Below, in pieces: positions 26,501 through 41,500 of a stretch of 64,000 nt of DNA. This stretch comes from Ceratotherium simum simum. Its lineage: Eukaryota; Chordata; Mammalia; Perissodactyla; Rhinocerotidae. How positions within the stretch are numbered: position 1 is the first letter of the stretch; each line of letters starts with the position of its first letter. The notes under the pieces were generated by a model. It saw only the letters and a list, made by a program, of their open reading frames with translations. It did not search any database and was not told the DNA's origin. Where the stretch lies: contig NW_004454197.1 of NCBI RefSeq assembly GCF_000283155.1, forward strand, positions 11,701,827-11,765,826, written 5' to 3'. A program made the translations under genes and the position numbers.

Positions 26501-29500
26501 CTTTAGTCCAAGTATTATCAATGTGCAGGACCACCTAGGTGAGCTAAGGGTTACCAGCAACTGTGTGATACAGCACAGTTCTGTAGAGAACCACCCTCCT
26601 AACAGGATATTTTTCAATGCTAAGCAGACTTCTATCCAAAGGACAAACTTAAGTCACTGACCTTGACCAAACTTTACCTTCCTTAGGGTACCCCAGAGGA
26701 AAGACAAAAAAGACAACAAACTCTACTTCAACGCCTAACAAAGAAAAACAATACTTTAAGATTTAAAAAAAAAAAGGTAGAAGAAATTAGGTAGGGATCC
26801 ACAAAGAAAACCATTTCCCAGTATTGGAAGAGAATACCTTGCAAGCGGAAATCAAAGACATTCTCATTTGTGTGACTACTAGGTCATGAATGATTAGCAT
26901 GTCACCTCCAGTAACTGACATCTCACACATCAAATACCTTTACTTGTTACCACAGACACCGACTGAATGATTTCTTACAATGACTGTCTCACCTGTCCTT
27001 GGCAATAGCAAACAGATCATCTTCATCGTCCTCCTCAAAGAGGCTGGTCTTTTTCACAGCCTTGGCGTCCTGGTCCTGGGTGGTCCCAGAGTCCCTAAGT
27101 TCTCCTTTAGACCTCCTGTCAGATGCTGAGTTGGTCTGTGAATCAGTAATATCCCACTGGTCCTTAAAATATAAAATACATATTAAAATCCAGTGGCAAT
27201 TTAGATTAAGGAACCTGAGAAGTAAAATAAAGTTTACATTCGTTAAACTAAGTTGTATTTAAAGTAAGTGTATCACTCTTGAAGAAAGCTCATGTCCAAG
27301 GCATTTCTTTGAATTCAGATCTAGACAGCTGGGTTCTTTGACCTCACAGACCTTCTCATGACTTCCTCCTCCACTGCCCGCCACGATGTTTCTCCTCTCT
27401 ATGGTTCTGCTCTGTGTTAGGACAAAGGAACTCGTCTACTTTAGAGGATCAAAATTAATCAGAGAGGAGGATGAGAAGGAAGAGGAATGTTTTTAAAAAT
27501 ATCAAGTACTCTCAACTTTGGAGGAAAACAATATTTTAATTTAAAAATCCCAAAGCAAGCTGGGAAAAAATGTATAAAAACCTCATGCAATGCACATGTA
27601 AACAAGGCACAATGAAAGCTGCTAGCGACCCTTTTACACAAGTCTGACACGTCTTTAGAAAGCATTTAAGGAAACCCCACGTAGCTATGCTCACCCTTTC
27701 AAATCAAGGAGCTCCTGAGCCCTTGCTTAAGTGGTCCTTTGGTCTCTAGAGTCTAGAGCTTCGCACACCGAAGTGGGGTCCACAAGCAGCAGCATCTGTT
27801 ATGCAAAATCTCAGGTTCTACCCCAGACTTTTTGAATCAGAATCTGCATTCGTAACAGGACACCCAGGTGATCTCGTCACACGTTATGGTTTAAGAGGTG
27901 CTCCTCTAGAGCAGCGACACTCAACAATGACTACACACTAGAATTCCCAAAAGAACTTTAGAAAATTCCAGTGACAGGCCATACCCCAAACCAATTAATT
28001 CACACCCTCCAGCGGTGGAATCTGGTATCAGTACTCTTTAAAGTTCTCCAGGTGATTCCAATGGGCAGCCGAGGTTGAGAGTCACTGTTCTAGAACCCTA
28101 AGTTATCTGTACTCTGCACGTACTGTTGCTCCTAGCTTTGGCTAATATTTTTATTTTCCCTGAACTACTATAATACTATGGCAGGAAAAATTCCACTGTT
28201 GGTTGGCCATTACTACAGGGAGAACAACAACTAACAATGCTAAAAAAAAAAAAAACAGAAAAAGGGGGGAAATCCATCATAACTTTATATTTGAGTAGAA
28301 AAACAAATTATGTTGTGTAATTTTAAGCTACCATCAATAAAAAACATTAACATACCTACAATTTATCTACCCATGTCATACCCTCATAACTTACCTACAA
28401 TGTTAAAATAAAGAAGAGCAATTATAATAATACAGGAACATTTTAATTCTTATGATTTTTAATTTCATTATATTTAAAGTCTTTTTCTGTACAGCTAAAT
28501 CTGAACAGCAGCTACACTATATTCACTACTGCCTTGTCATATGTATCTAGATAGCAAATGCATATATTGTTAAGACTCCCATAAAAAAGGAGTTAAACAT
28601 GCACAGGATGCTCCTACCATGTCTAGCTATAGTTCTTGATTAGTGAAACACAGTGATCATTTAACAAGAAAATAATGCCTAACTCATTTGAATTAGCATA
28701 TATTACAATTTGAGGGCCATACTTATTTTATTCCTAACCATTTTGAAAAGATTAATCTTTAAGTTAATATATCACACTAAATATCTTTCTTCAAGAAAAG
28801 AAAGATAGTCTTGTGAACATAGACTTTGGTGCCTGAACCAAAGGTAGAGACAGATATAAAGTAGGTAGACAAAGAAATAGGTGGAGAAAGAAAATGTTTA
28901 GGACAGCCGTAACTCTTAAATCCGATCCAACAATTGACTCTTCTCTAGGAGAAACCTACCTCCTCATCACTGCTGAACAACAACGTAGAGGCTTTCTTTT
29001 TGGACGGCTGAGAGGGTTTTGCTTTCTCTTGGCTCTGAGTCAGTAGAGATGATGTCTGCTTCTTAGCAGCTGTAGCCCCAAAAAGATTATCCTAGGAAAC
29101 AAATGGCAGAAGAGTATGACAACTTCATACATATAAAACAAAAAACTGAAGACATTCTCTCACGTCAAATTATTACAGAATAGTCTCTAGTCAGGTACAG
29201 AATATATATAACACCTTTGGGGGGAAAAAACCCACATGCCAGTAAATTCCACTTCTCTCTTATTTATAACCCTACAACAACAGTCTATAATCTTCTCTAA
29301 CTGTATTGTCCATCCAGAGAAGGGAAACAGATACCACGGAACTCAGAACTCGAAGGCGGAACACTTGAGAGGGAGCAGGAGGGGGATAAGTGAGGACAAG
29401 GTCACAGAAATAGGAGGAAACCTGGCCCCACCCAGTCCTCCTGTGAGCTAGGCCTCTGTGCCCATTAAAAAGGGTAGACAGCCTGCAATCAGCATGAGCA

Positions 29501-32500
29501 ATTGCGTGACAGCAGTTCAGCCCCCTGCAGCAGCCAGCAACTTGCATCTTTCTTTTTATGAATTAGAAACTGGAGCAATGGATTAAAGAAGGGAAACAGG
29601 GAGCGTTCTCCACTCTCTTACCGTTATAAAAGACACACACTTGGGACAAAGGGAAGGAACGACTTCTGTTTCTGGTTAATTTTAAAGAGAAAATACAGGG
29701 GCTGGCCCGGTGGCATAGTGGTTAAGTTTACACACTCCACTTTGGTGGCCCGGGGTTCGCGGGTTCAGGTTCCGGGCGTGGACCGACACATGGCTTGCCA
29801 AGCCATGCTGTGGCGGTGTCCCATATAAAGTAGAGGAAGATGGGCACGGATGTTAGCCCAGGGCCAATCTTCCTCAGCGAAAAGAAGAGGACTGGCAACA
29901 GATGTTAGCTCAGGGCTAATCTTCCTCACAAAAAAAAAAGAGAGAGAGAGACAATACAAACTTAATAGTTCACTAAATAAAATCAATGGCTACTAAAGAG
30001 CTGATTCTTATAGATTCAACGGCATTTGTAAATTTTTGTGTAGTCAAGCCCTCCAGAAGTACCTATTAAGGTACTTTCATTAAGGTAAGAGGAACAAAAT
30101 CATCAGAAGGCCTGAGCCCAACTTAGACAGAAAAACACTTTTAACAATATACTAGAGCAGGAGAACAGTCCTGATACGTAAAGATTTGATAAAGGAGCCT
30201 TTACAGAGAACGTGGGAAGGTAGAAAAACCTATGATAACAATAATACTAAATACTAAATAACGATACTAATAATGGGGATACTAAAGACTCACATTTACT
30301 ATGCACTACGTGCCAAGCACTGTGCCAAGAGCTGTACATTAGTTGTTTCAGCTGTCACAATGACCCTAAATATTATTGAGCCATCTGAGATTCAGAAAGG
30401 TTAAGCTACTTGCCCAAGGTCCCTGAATGTAAGTAGTGGAGCTGGGACATGAATGCAGGAGGCTGATGCCAAAGCCCATGAGCATGGGCACTGTGCAGCA
30501 CGGCATAAGTGTTAAGGCTTGATTTGTCTTTCCTCTTACTCCTTTCCTCCACTTTGCCCTCTCATCCAAGATGCCCTCTCATCCAAGGGAAGGAAGGGAA
30601 GGTGAGACATGGCTGCCTTCTCCTCTCCACTCCCACTTTATCCAAGACATTCTTGTAGATCACTGGTTATAACAAAGATCCACCCTCTAAAAAGTATTTC
30701 TTAAAGGGATATTTTTAAAATGAAGTCTACAAAGCCTTCCATAAGAGCTGGGTCAAGAATCTAATGTCCTGCTCATTGTACAGCTAAGAGAATTGTACAG
30801 CTAAGAGAACTTAAGAAAGGAGTCACTGAAATAAAAACCAAAATATTTTTGTTATATAGCCTCAGATAGTTCGACTGCTTCCCTATCACATCGTTCTATG
30901 TATGAGCCTCTGACTACAAAGCTACATCAGCAATGGTTTTCTCCTAATTGAAAACTTGATTATCTCGTGTTAGAGTAACAATGGTTACCTCTTCATCTTC
31001 ATCATCGAAAAGTGAAAGTGACGTGGGGAGTTTGCTAGGCTGGAGAGATGCATCTTTTGGCTTACTCACGTTTTGAGAAGAAAACAAATCCTGTTGGATC
31101 AAGATTAAAGTTCCTGGTTAACAATACATATCAGTTTTTAAAGTATGAGTTAGATATAAGACAGTAAAGACTATGACATGATAGCTGCCATGCGTCTAGG
31201 TCTCTTTGTCAGAGGGAAGCTGGCTGAGACGGTCCTTGAGAAACACACATCCGAGTTTGTCCTGGCTGTGTACAGCACAAACCCCTGAGCGCGAGAAGGA
31301 AGAGAACCCATGGAACTCCAGGTGGCCTCACTGGAACCCAGAGGTTCCTGCACTCCCACTTGGATGACTTCAGGCAGGGGGAAATTTTCCAATCAATCTC
31401 CTATCATGCTAAAAAAATAAGAACGACTTCCTTTTTTTGTCCAAAGATTCAGAGAGATTAAATAGATTCAATAATGAAAATAGAGGCTAGATTCCTGAAT
31501 TATTGGATCTACGACTGTTTTATTTAGTAACACTCCTCTCTCCTCTTATAAGAGTATGCTATTATTTCTTTTAAATAAATATAAATTCAATTTTTATTTT
31601 AAAATGTTTGGTATTCTACTTGAACTACAGCTAGGAGATGCTGCAAACTAGAGAAAGATCTGGTAGACTCCGAAGAAATTTTTAAAATGCTATCCAATGT
31701 CAGCCTACAATGCAAAGAAAGATCTGCAAATTGAGCTGCATGAATCAGAAACATAAACTAGGACAACTATTCCCTTGGGAAGAGAAACTTCAATACAGAA
31801 CAGCCAGACAACTAAATAGGACGAGAACATAGTTTCTAAGACCTCTCTGGAAAAAATTGTTTTTTATTATGGATTCAATGTCTACTCCTCAAATATAGAC
31901 CTAATGAGCTCACTAACTGAGAAGAGCTCTTAGCCCAGTGGTTTTCACCTGGGCCCCATGGAGCCCCACAGGTCTGTTTAGGTAGACGGGGCCACACAAG
32001 GGAAGCTTCAGGTTTCCTAAAATGCCTACCTGCATTTTATGCATTGGCAAGATTTCACCTAAGGAAAGGGCTCTGTTGCTTAAAAAACAAAAGGTAAACC
32101 AAAACAAAGAACAAAAACAAAGTTAACATTATGGTTTTGGACCCTTGACTAATATCTTCCTTACTGTTGGAAAAAAAAGCTTTTCCATTACTTCAAACAT
32201 GTCCCCAAAATAATTTCACAGGGTAAGCTTTAGCTCCACACTTGCGAGAGAGAGGCAGGAGTAACGAATCAATCCTTCTGGTCCTTTCTCTCCTAGACTG
32301 CACTGTTTTACTTTTCCTTGCCTAAGCACCCTGACAGTATCCAATAAAAACAATCCATGATGATGCACATGGGACAAAGCCTTTGGTGATGGTTTTAAAA
32401 CCTGACTGCAAATTCTTTTATACTCCTACCATCAAGAAGTGGAGTCTAGGGGCCAGCCCTGGAGCCTAGTGGTTAAGTTCAGCACACTCTGCTTCAGAGG

Positions 32501-35500
32501 CCCAGGTTTGGCTCCTGAGCGCGGACCTACACCACTCACTGGCGGCCATGCTGTGGCAGCGACCCATACTAAAAAGAGAGGAAGATTAGCACAGATGTTA
32601 GCTCAGGGTGAATCTTCCTCAGCAAAAAAAAAAGAAGAGGAGTCGGTGCCCCCTGCCCTTGAACCTGGGCAGGCATTTGTGACTGCCTCAACCAAGAGGA
32701 TGCAGCAGAAGTGACAACGCTGACTTCCGAGGCTAGGTTACAAAAAGCAATACAGCCTCTATGCAGCTCTCTGGGGAATCTCCCACTGAAGCCCTGGGCC
32801 ACCACGTAAGAAGTGCAGCTTCCCTGAGGCTGCCAGGGTGGAAGACCACATGGTGCAGGGGGATGCCCCAAGAGCCCCTGCTCTTTGAGTCTTTCCTGCC
32901 CAGACACCAGACACATAAATGAGATGTGTCTCAGCCTGGTCACCTTCAGACTGGAACCACATGAGAAACCCTAAGTGAAAAGTGCCTACCTGAGCCCAGT
33001 CAACTTCTAGATTAAGAGGTAATAAAACATATTGGAGGGGCCAGCCCGGTGGCGTAGGGGTTAAGGTCGCCCACTCCACTGCGGCAGCCCAGGGTTCACC
33101 AGTTTGGATCCTGGGTGCGGACCTCTGCTCCGCTCATCAAGCCGTGCTGAGGCAGTGTACTACACAGAGCAACTATAAGGATGCATAACTATGACATACA
33201 ACTATCTACCGGGGCTTTGGGGAGAAAAAAGGAGGAAGATTGGCAACAGATGTTAGCTCCGGGCCAATCTTCCTCAAAAAGAAAAACAAAAAAACAAAGA
33301 ACCCCACTTGAAAAAAAAAAATATTGGTGTTCTAAGCCACTAAGTTTTGGAGTGATTAGTTTCATAGCAATAAGTAACTGGAACACCTGTTAGGTCATTG
33401 AAATTGCTCACATTTGGTTTTTCATGTAGTCAACAACCATTTGATGGCTTACCAAGTGCCAATGGCTAGTCGCAGTGATAGGGATATCAGTATGGAATAA
33501 AATGCTCTGCCCTCATAGAGCACATTCTAGCTGGGAACAGAGACAATGAACAAGTAGACAAGAAATGTCACATGGCAATATATACTGTGAAGAACAATAC
33601 AACAGGAGTAGGGGCTAAGGAGTGCAGTGTGGTGTGTGCTGGCAGGCTGGCTACCATGCAAAGGGTCGTCAGGGGATGCCTCACAGAGAACTGGAAAAAG
33701 TGAGGGAGCAAGCCATCCAGATTATGGGAAGAGCATTCCCAGGGGGGCAAGAGCCAGTGCAAAAACCACAAAGTGCAGATGTACTTGATGATAGGAAGAG
33801 AGGGAGTGTAGGATAAGACCAGAGTTTGAGGCCCCATCATGCTGTCCTCACGGGTCAGGGGCTTGGCTTAACTGGACTTTGGTTAATTCTTATCTTCTGT
33901 ACACTGGCCATCAATGAAATATAAGCCTCAAAGGTTTTATTTACATCAATGGTAATCGATCTACTTCCAGAGAGTTGTATGTTCATCCTGACTGTGAGTG
34001 CAAAGTCAGCAGAGAGCTTAACACAGTGTTGACAATTTCTTGAAATTACATGTAAATTTCTGCTATGTCCACATATTTTTCTGTGAAGGAGATTTATTAC
34101 TGCCCATTACATTTTCATACAGGTCTCTGACCCCCTAAATGCCTAGCCTAAAATTAGTTCTAAAAGGACTTAGGCCCATGAGAGTCAGAAACAGCAGCGA
34201 TGCTTCTGAGAGCTGGTACTGCTCCATGGGAAAGTGCTTCCAGAGGACTGAGGCTGTCTGCAAACCAGTGCCAGCCCACAAACTACTACCAGACATAAGA
34301 TAACAGGCTATGCCAGAACATGAATCACTTCATCACTAGGCCCATATTTAGTAAGACTACTGAAAACAAGGAAGCAGTGAGTTGATTTCCGTTCTGGTAC
34401 AAGCACCTCATCACACTGTCAATCAACCAATAGCCTAAAATTTGAGCATTCTAAAATGAAATACTCTCTCTCTTCCTCCAGGAAATGCATCGGGTTCAAA
34501 ACCAACAGTGAAAAGTATTGTACACATATTGCTTTCTAAAGACTATGTGTTCCTAAGATATTACTGTCAAAGAAAGAACTAAGTCTTGTAATAAATGTCT
34601 TGTATCTCTCAATAAAAAGTCTTGTATCTCTACTGAGATAATCCTGACTCTGAAATAGTTTCTAATGTCATATCCACATACTAATTTCCCAGAACTAAGA
34701 AAAATAACTCCTTACCTCAGAGTCCTCCTCATCCGAAAATAAACCTTTTTGAGTCTTTTTATCTGACAAGGGCTTCAGATTTTTGCTGGAAGGTAGGGTA
34801 ACCTTAGTTGGAAAAAAAATAATAATTAAGAGTTAAACCAGATACCTGGAAACGAGGGTTTATTCAATCATTCATTCAGAAAATATACTGAGTTTCTGCT
34901 AGGAGAAGGTGTCAGGGGATTAAAGACGCCATGGACCTAGGACATGTATCAGGTTCGTACAAAGAATTAACACAAAAGGAGAAGTATCATGAGAAAGAAT
35001 TTAAAAATCGGTGTAAGTTAGGAAAGGGGATAAAATAGTTCCTTGATAAAGCAAGTTTCTCAGGATAGCAAGGCCTAGACACAGGAGACAGTACAAGAAA
35101 GGACGTTATAGGCAGAGCGAACTGTGTGAGAAAAGCAAGATAAAGCAGGGGACACATCTCGTGGATCAGAGAGTACGACGGACTGCCCACATCACACAGT
35201 GCACAAATGGAACGTGTACAGCAGGAGCCAGTGTAGGAGGGTGGGCACCTTAGGAGCCTGCAGGGTTCTGAGTGCTGGGACCCAGCTGGTCGGCAGCAGG
35301 AAGGTCAGGGTTTCATAGTGAGGACACGACCTAAGATGTGTTTTAGAAAGATCAAGGTGTGCAGGATAGCAAAGGGGAGGGACAACACCCAGAAGAGCTT
35401 AAAGACTGATGGAGACGCAACTCACCGGCCAAATACAGGTCAATACAGCATCAAAATAAAATAATGCTGTTAATGGATCACAAAATACATTGAATAGAGA

Positions 35501-38500
35501 ATCCATGATCCTGCAGTGATACTAAAAAAGTGGGAAAGGAGGAGAGAAAGCTCTTCTGTTCAGAAGAGTTCCAGGTAATAAATGCAGAAGAAACACCAGA
35601 ATTAGAAAAGCATTCTTTTGCACCCCCAACATGATAACTGGTTCAGGAAAATATCAACAGATGGTAAGATCACTGAGCAAGGCAAAATCTGACAATTGCT
35701 GAATCTAGGTGGTATCTGGGTGTTCGCTGTACTCTTCTTTCAATTTTCTGTAAGACTGAAGTTCTTCACTACACACTTGAAAGGAAACAATACTTCTCTC
35801 TGGGTTCCAGATGAATTAACAAGATGCCCCAAATCAACACTTCTATGTTTTGTCTTCCCTCCTGCTCACCTTTTTTTCTGCTCTTTCTTTATTTTCATCT
35901 GTCTGATTGACAGTAGCTTCCGGCAAAGTCGCTGCTTTTTCTTTGAACAGATCTCTTTCCTCATCATCAAAGATATTGGCAGTGGATTTGACTTTGTCTT
36001 TAGAAACAGACCACAGCATAAAATTACATTAACGTCAAAAATCCCACCACAAAATTCATAGATCAAAAATTCTTCCCTCCCAAAGAATAAACAGAAAAAG
36101 TATGTTATTTCTTGATTAGTTATGAAGAACTATTAAGCGGACTGGATTGGAACTTTTCAAAGAACACAACAGCAGCTCAAATAAAATAAAGGAGAGATGG
36201 TTCAATCATTTGGCTTACACATTTATGCAAGCAGCAGCATCCTATGAGTTGCTTGGATGGGCATAAAAGGTAAAGAGAGAACTACAGAAAGAATGATCAT
36301 TTAAGAGTCAACCACTCTAAGAATCTGAGAAGTGAGGGTTGGCTCCTACTTTTAAAAAGTCAAACTATACAGAGGCATATATAGGCAAATACTGAAATCT
36401 CCCCCGTAACTCCAGACCTGCCCACCCAAACAAGATGTGCGTCAAGGAACAGTTTGGTATATATGCTTCTAATTCCCCCAAAGGATATACTAACATACTA
36501 ATTTTAGTTATTCATAAATAAGGCTATAAATGATAACATAATTTGAACAATGTGTCTTAAAATTTGCATTTTTCACTTAATGTACTTGGGGTCTCTTCCT
36601 ATGTCAATATACATAGATCTCATTCTATTAAACAGCTTCACTGAATGGAAAGACCATAATTTATCCTACCGATGACTACCTGGGCATTTTTCAACCTTTC
36701 ACTACCACAAGCACTACTACACTGAATGAGGTGCGTGTCCCTGAAATGAGGGCACTGACTCATGAATGTCCCAGGAGAGCAGCAGCTGTCAAAGAAAGCG
36801 GCATCAACTTATTTATGATTCCAAATCAGTACTCAAGGATATCTACTAAGTGAGAGCCCTCCCAAGCCATGAGAGGCACTACTACCCATATTCCCTGTCA
36901 TTTCAGTCGGCCCAGATATGAGTGTATTATGCATCCAGTTTGCACTCTTTCTAAAATAACTAGGCTATTGTTTGCCTCACGTTTCTGCTGCTACCCTTAC
37001 TTTCCACACCTTCCACTGGAAAAGGAGTATAGTCCAGAGAGCCTGCTTCTCAATGCAGCCTGGCCCATCTGGTCCTTACGAGACAGAGCCCTTTTCTCAG
37101 GCTGCTGGAAGCTGTGTGCACCTTAGTGGTCTACCTTTCTTTTCTGGAAAAACACCCAATGAATGCAAGCCCTCCTACTCCAAGTGCAATCCACAGACCA
37201 GCAACCTCAGCCCACCAGGGAGCCTGTTAGAAATGTAGATTTGCAGGCCCCACTCCACACCCACTGAATCATAATTGGCATTTTGACAAGAGTCCTGGGA
37301 GAGACACGTGCACATTAAACAAACTGATTAGAGGAGTGATTTCATGAACATACTGGCTTAAATCTGAGGGCAGAGGAAAGAAGAGTGGTAAAGTGGCCAA
37401 CAGGTTGAAAACCCTGTTGTATGCAAGGATAGGTCAACGTTACCTGGGCTTTCTGGCACAAAGAAGAGAAGCTGGGAACTACACAGCTAGCACGTGACAT
37501 TCTGCTCATAGAGTTTACTAAAGACTGCTGGAAAAAAGTGTGATTGAAACTTTCTCTGTAATTCCAAAGGTCAGAACCACAAACCTTGAGCAGATACATA
37601 GGGGAACAGATTTCAGCTCTCTGTAAGGAAGATAATCCTAGTAATTAGTTTCCAAGTAATTAGTTTCCAAAGCAGAAAGACTGGTTCATAAAATAGAGAC
37701 CTCCAAGGCACCATAACTAATTAAGTAGAGATGAGACAACTCTATGACAGGAATGCTTGAGGAGAGATTCTGGAACTACAAGAGATACAGAACTAGAGGA
37801 GCGTTAATGTCCTTTTTAGGTCAACATTTTTTTCTGGCTAAATACCCAGAAACAGAGGCTGGAACGGCTACCTGTCTTGGGAGGTTTGCTGTGGGATGCC
37901 ACAAAAAAGTCATCGTCGTCATCATCGTCATCGAAGAGACCAGCAGGCGCTGGGATGTATGGGCTCTTCCCTGGAGTAGGCTGATCAGGCTTCTGGGGTT
38001 CCTTCAGTGATGGAGCAGGGGTAGCACCAAACACATCAGCATCTCCTGTGGGTGGAGGGACAGGACAGCCCAGCTGTGAGCCAGTGTGGGTGGGTCTCCT
38101 GACTTTACAAAAAAAAAAAAAAAACAATACCACCCACCAAGAACTTTGAGTTTCAGTTCATCCACAAGACACATTAACAGGACCCAATAACCTCCATCCT
38201 TTACTGCTACAGAACATCCCACAATGCAGAATCACCTAGTTACTCAAACACAAAAGAGTCCCAGCCACGGATTTCTAAGGGAATATGAGCTAACACCAGT
38301 AAATGAGCTCCTTCTGAAGGCTGTCTGATGCCCTCCGAAGCTCTTCTTACTCTCTAGCCAGCCCTCAGAAGAAGACAACTTTAAAACGACAAACCGATAC
38401 TTATAAAGTTTTTAAAAATAAACCCTAAGTTAGGATACCTAAAAATACAGAAACAGCTCCTGCTGGGATTTTCTTTCCAGGTTTGGAAGATGAAGACACT

Positions 38501-41500
38501 AAAATGAGAAAGAAAGAGATAACTTTTTCAACAAAGAAAATAACTTTCCTTGTTAAATTAATCTTCCTAAAATATGTCAACACAGAACATAGCTAACAGG
38601 AGACCTTTTAAAACTAATTTTTCCTGACGGAGCCATTTTAGAGTTCCTTAGCTTAGTCTTCTCTACCAACGTGATGACTTTTTCTCGGTACTAACACAAT
38701 CTAAGCTGTGATTCCCATGGAAGGTCGCTCTGCCTCTGGGCAGACAAGAGCAGTGGGGTTGGCTGGGGAGGCCAAGGAAGGTGCAGAGCACAAATGGGGA
38801 GGCGGGGGCAGAGCAAGCAGGGCTTCTCCACAGTTCCCACTCCATCCGCTCCAGTTTGATGAGAACGAACAAGTAAAAAAGAACAGCAGAAAATCTGAAA
38901 CATCAGTCAAAAAATGAAGATAACTACAGGAAAGAGGGAAACCCAGCAAGTCACCGATGCTGGCAAGTGAAGCAGGAACCACAGGACAGTCAAGGCATCC
39001 AGCATCATGGCAAGTCCAAAATCTGACGACTCGTGGCCTAGGTAGACCAAATCACTTCAAATAACTAATCCCCAATTCCTAGGAACTACCACGGACCTAA
39101 TGGAATAATACTTGTAAGTTTTTAAATTTTTTATGTGTGCTTTTTAAAAAGTCCACAGATGATTCTGATGCACACCAGGCTGAGAAATTACTGACCTCCA
39201 ACTTACATGCAGAATTTTAGAATTGTTTCTTTGAATTAAACTTGATTAAGTTAAAATATCCTCGACGCTGCTACAGAGTCTTTTCCTGTTTGACTTTGTA
39301 TGAATTCTGTCCTAAGAAAGAGGTAAAACCGTGATGTGGATTTACAGATGGTCCTTTTGTTTTTTCCAAGACATGAATTGGTGAAAATGAGCCCCTTTTA
39401 ACTAGACCAAGGCAAACACAATAGCTTCCTGCCTAACAAAGAAGTAAGGCTTGGGAACAACTTCAGGGGGCCCATCTCCTAACGAGAAGTAAACAGTTCT
39501 GGAAATCTGTTCGGGAAGAAGCACAGTCAGCCTCAATCTAAGCTTACCTCCATTAACAGAGGCTCGAGCTTCCCGACGCTGAGGGGCTTCCGTGAAGAGG
39601 TCACTCTGGTTGTAATAAGGTATAGGACACAGAATTCAAAAAAGCAGAGGAAAATGAAGCTACATTTGAAGATTTCTAAAGAAAAGTACCTTGGAAAGTT
39701 TAAAGCTACATATTTACTGTTCTGTCAGAAAATCTTTTCCAAAGTGAAGATTATGGCAAAAATCAGATCCTGAAATAACTTAGATCTGTCCAGGAACTAA
39801 ATACAAATATGGAAGAAGACACTAGATAAGGTAAGAAACAACTGCCTAACCAAGTAAATTATTCACTATTAACACTCACATCCTCTCCCCACCTGACAAA
39901 TGGCATCAGGATACAGTATTTTCTCACTTTGTTAGTTCCAAAATCTCCCAAAATATGAAGGTAGAAACAACTTCGAACTAAGAAGCCATTTTTTCCCCAC
40001 TAAAGGAACTAAGTGTATTTCTTCCTTGTGGACCCATCACACAGCTATGGAAAGGTTCACTGATTACCACTGACTCACCTCCTCATCCTCATCATCAAAA
40101 AGTCCCTTCCCTCCACTGAACAGGCCTCCTCTAGAACCAAATGGCGAGAAGTCTTCATTGGTCAGCTCGGGGGGTGCGAATAAGTTATCTTCATCTAGCA
40201 AACAGAAAGGAATGTTTTGCAGAGAGAGTTCCAGATGGGTGTGGAACTCCAATTCCAGGGCTTAGCCTTTACAACATCTCCAAAACTGGCATGGAGTTTA
40301 TCTAACCATACCTCACAAGGAGTCTGAGGAATTTCAAACAAAAACTCACTGAATAGTCCACTGAATCCCTTAAAAGGCTCTCTGAGTTCCCACCCTCAAG
40401 TCTGTAAACGTCTGGAGCAGGGTGAATTCTGCAGGTCATCCCCTTTATCTAAATTTCTTTTGAAGCAAGTATATGGTTTAATTGCCATTCAAGACCCCTA
40501 CCACCAAGAATTTGGGGACTGAAGAGCAGACTAAATAAAGATCTGCAGATTGACACAGTCACAAATGGGAATATAATGGACATTACTGTTTAACATGAAA
40601 GGGCCTAATATATTCTTTATTGAAAACAAATGCTAGAGATCCCTAGTTTCTATACTTCTAGAGAATTCTAGAAAGATAGCTAACGATCACTATACAATCC
40701 AATAATTCTAATCTTTAAAGCATTTTTACTCCACACTCACCTCTCCTCCCAGTACCCCAAAGGCATGCTTTTAAATGCTTTGAAAAAGTGAATGGAGACA
40801 GACCCCATCTGTCAGCATTTCAAGTGGCACATTATGAATTATGTAAGCAATATTCCTGAGTTAAGAGCCTCCTAAGATAACAGAATTGAGGGAAAAGGCC
40901 TACCGTCTGAAGGCGGTCTCCTTTCCTTCTTCTCTTTAAATGTCTTTCGAGGTTTCACTTCTCCTGGGGATAATGCTAGAAGAATATTTCATGGTTTTAA
41001 CAATACTCAAGTCTACTCTTAGTATTTATCTACTGATTCTTTACACACGCCTGTCATCCTCACAACTGCTAAGCTAAGAGCAAGACATTCAACTTCATAT
41101 CTCAGCTCCACCTGAGCCCTTCACTCAGTGCCTGACCCACAGCAGAGACTCAGAAGTGCCTCCTTTTAAGGCAGAAAGCTTCAGCTTACATAGCAGGGTC
41201 ATGTGCACACCAGAATCCGCACTTGTTGGAAGAGTTTTTCTGACATCTTTCCACCCTGTTAAATCACTAGAATGTACTGTACAGTACATTTTTATCTACT
41301 CAAAATATAGGAGTAGTATTAAGCCAGGGATTCTTAACCTGGGGTATCCATTAATCCCCAGAAACTGCATATATAGATATGTGCATATGTGCATTTTTCT
41401 TGGTGGGGGAAGGGTCCACGGTGTTCAATTATCAGAGTCTATAAACCAAAAAAAGAATAAGAACTACAATTTAAGCCTCCCATGCCTTAGTAAATAAAGA

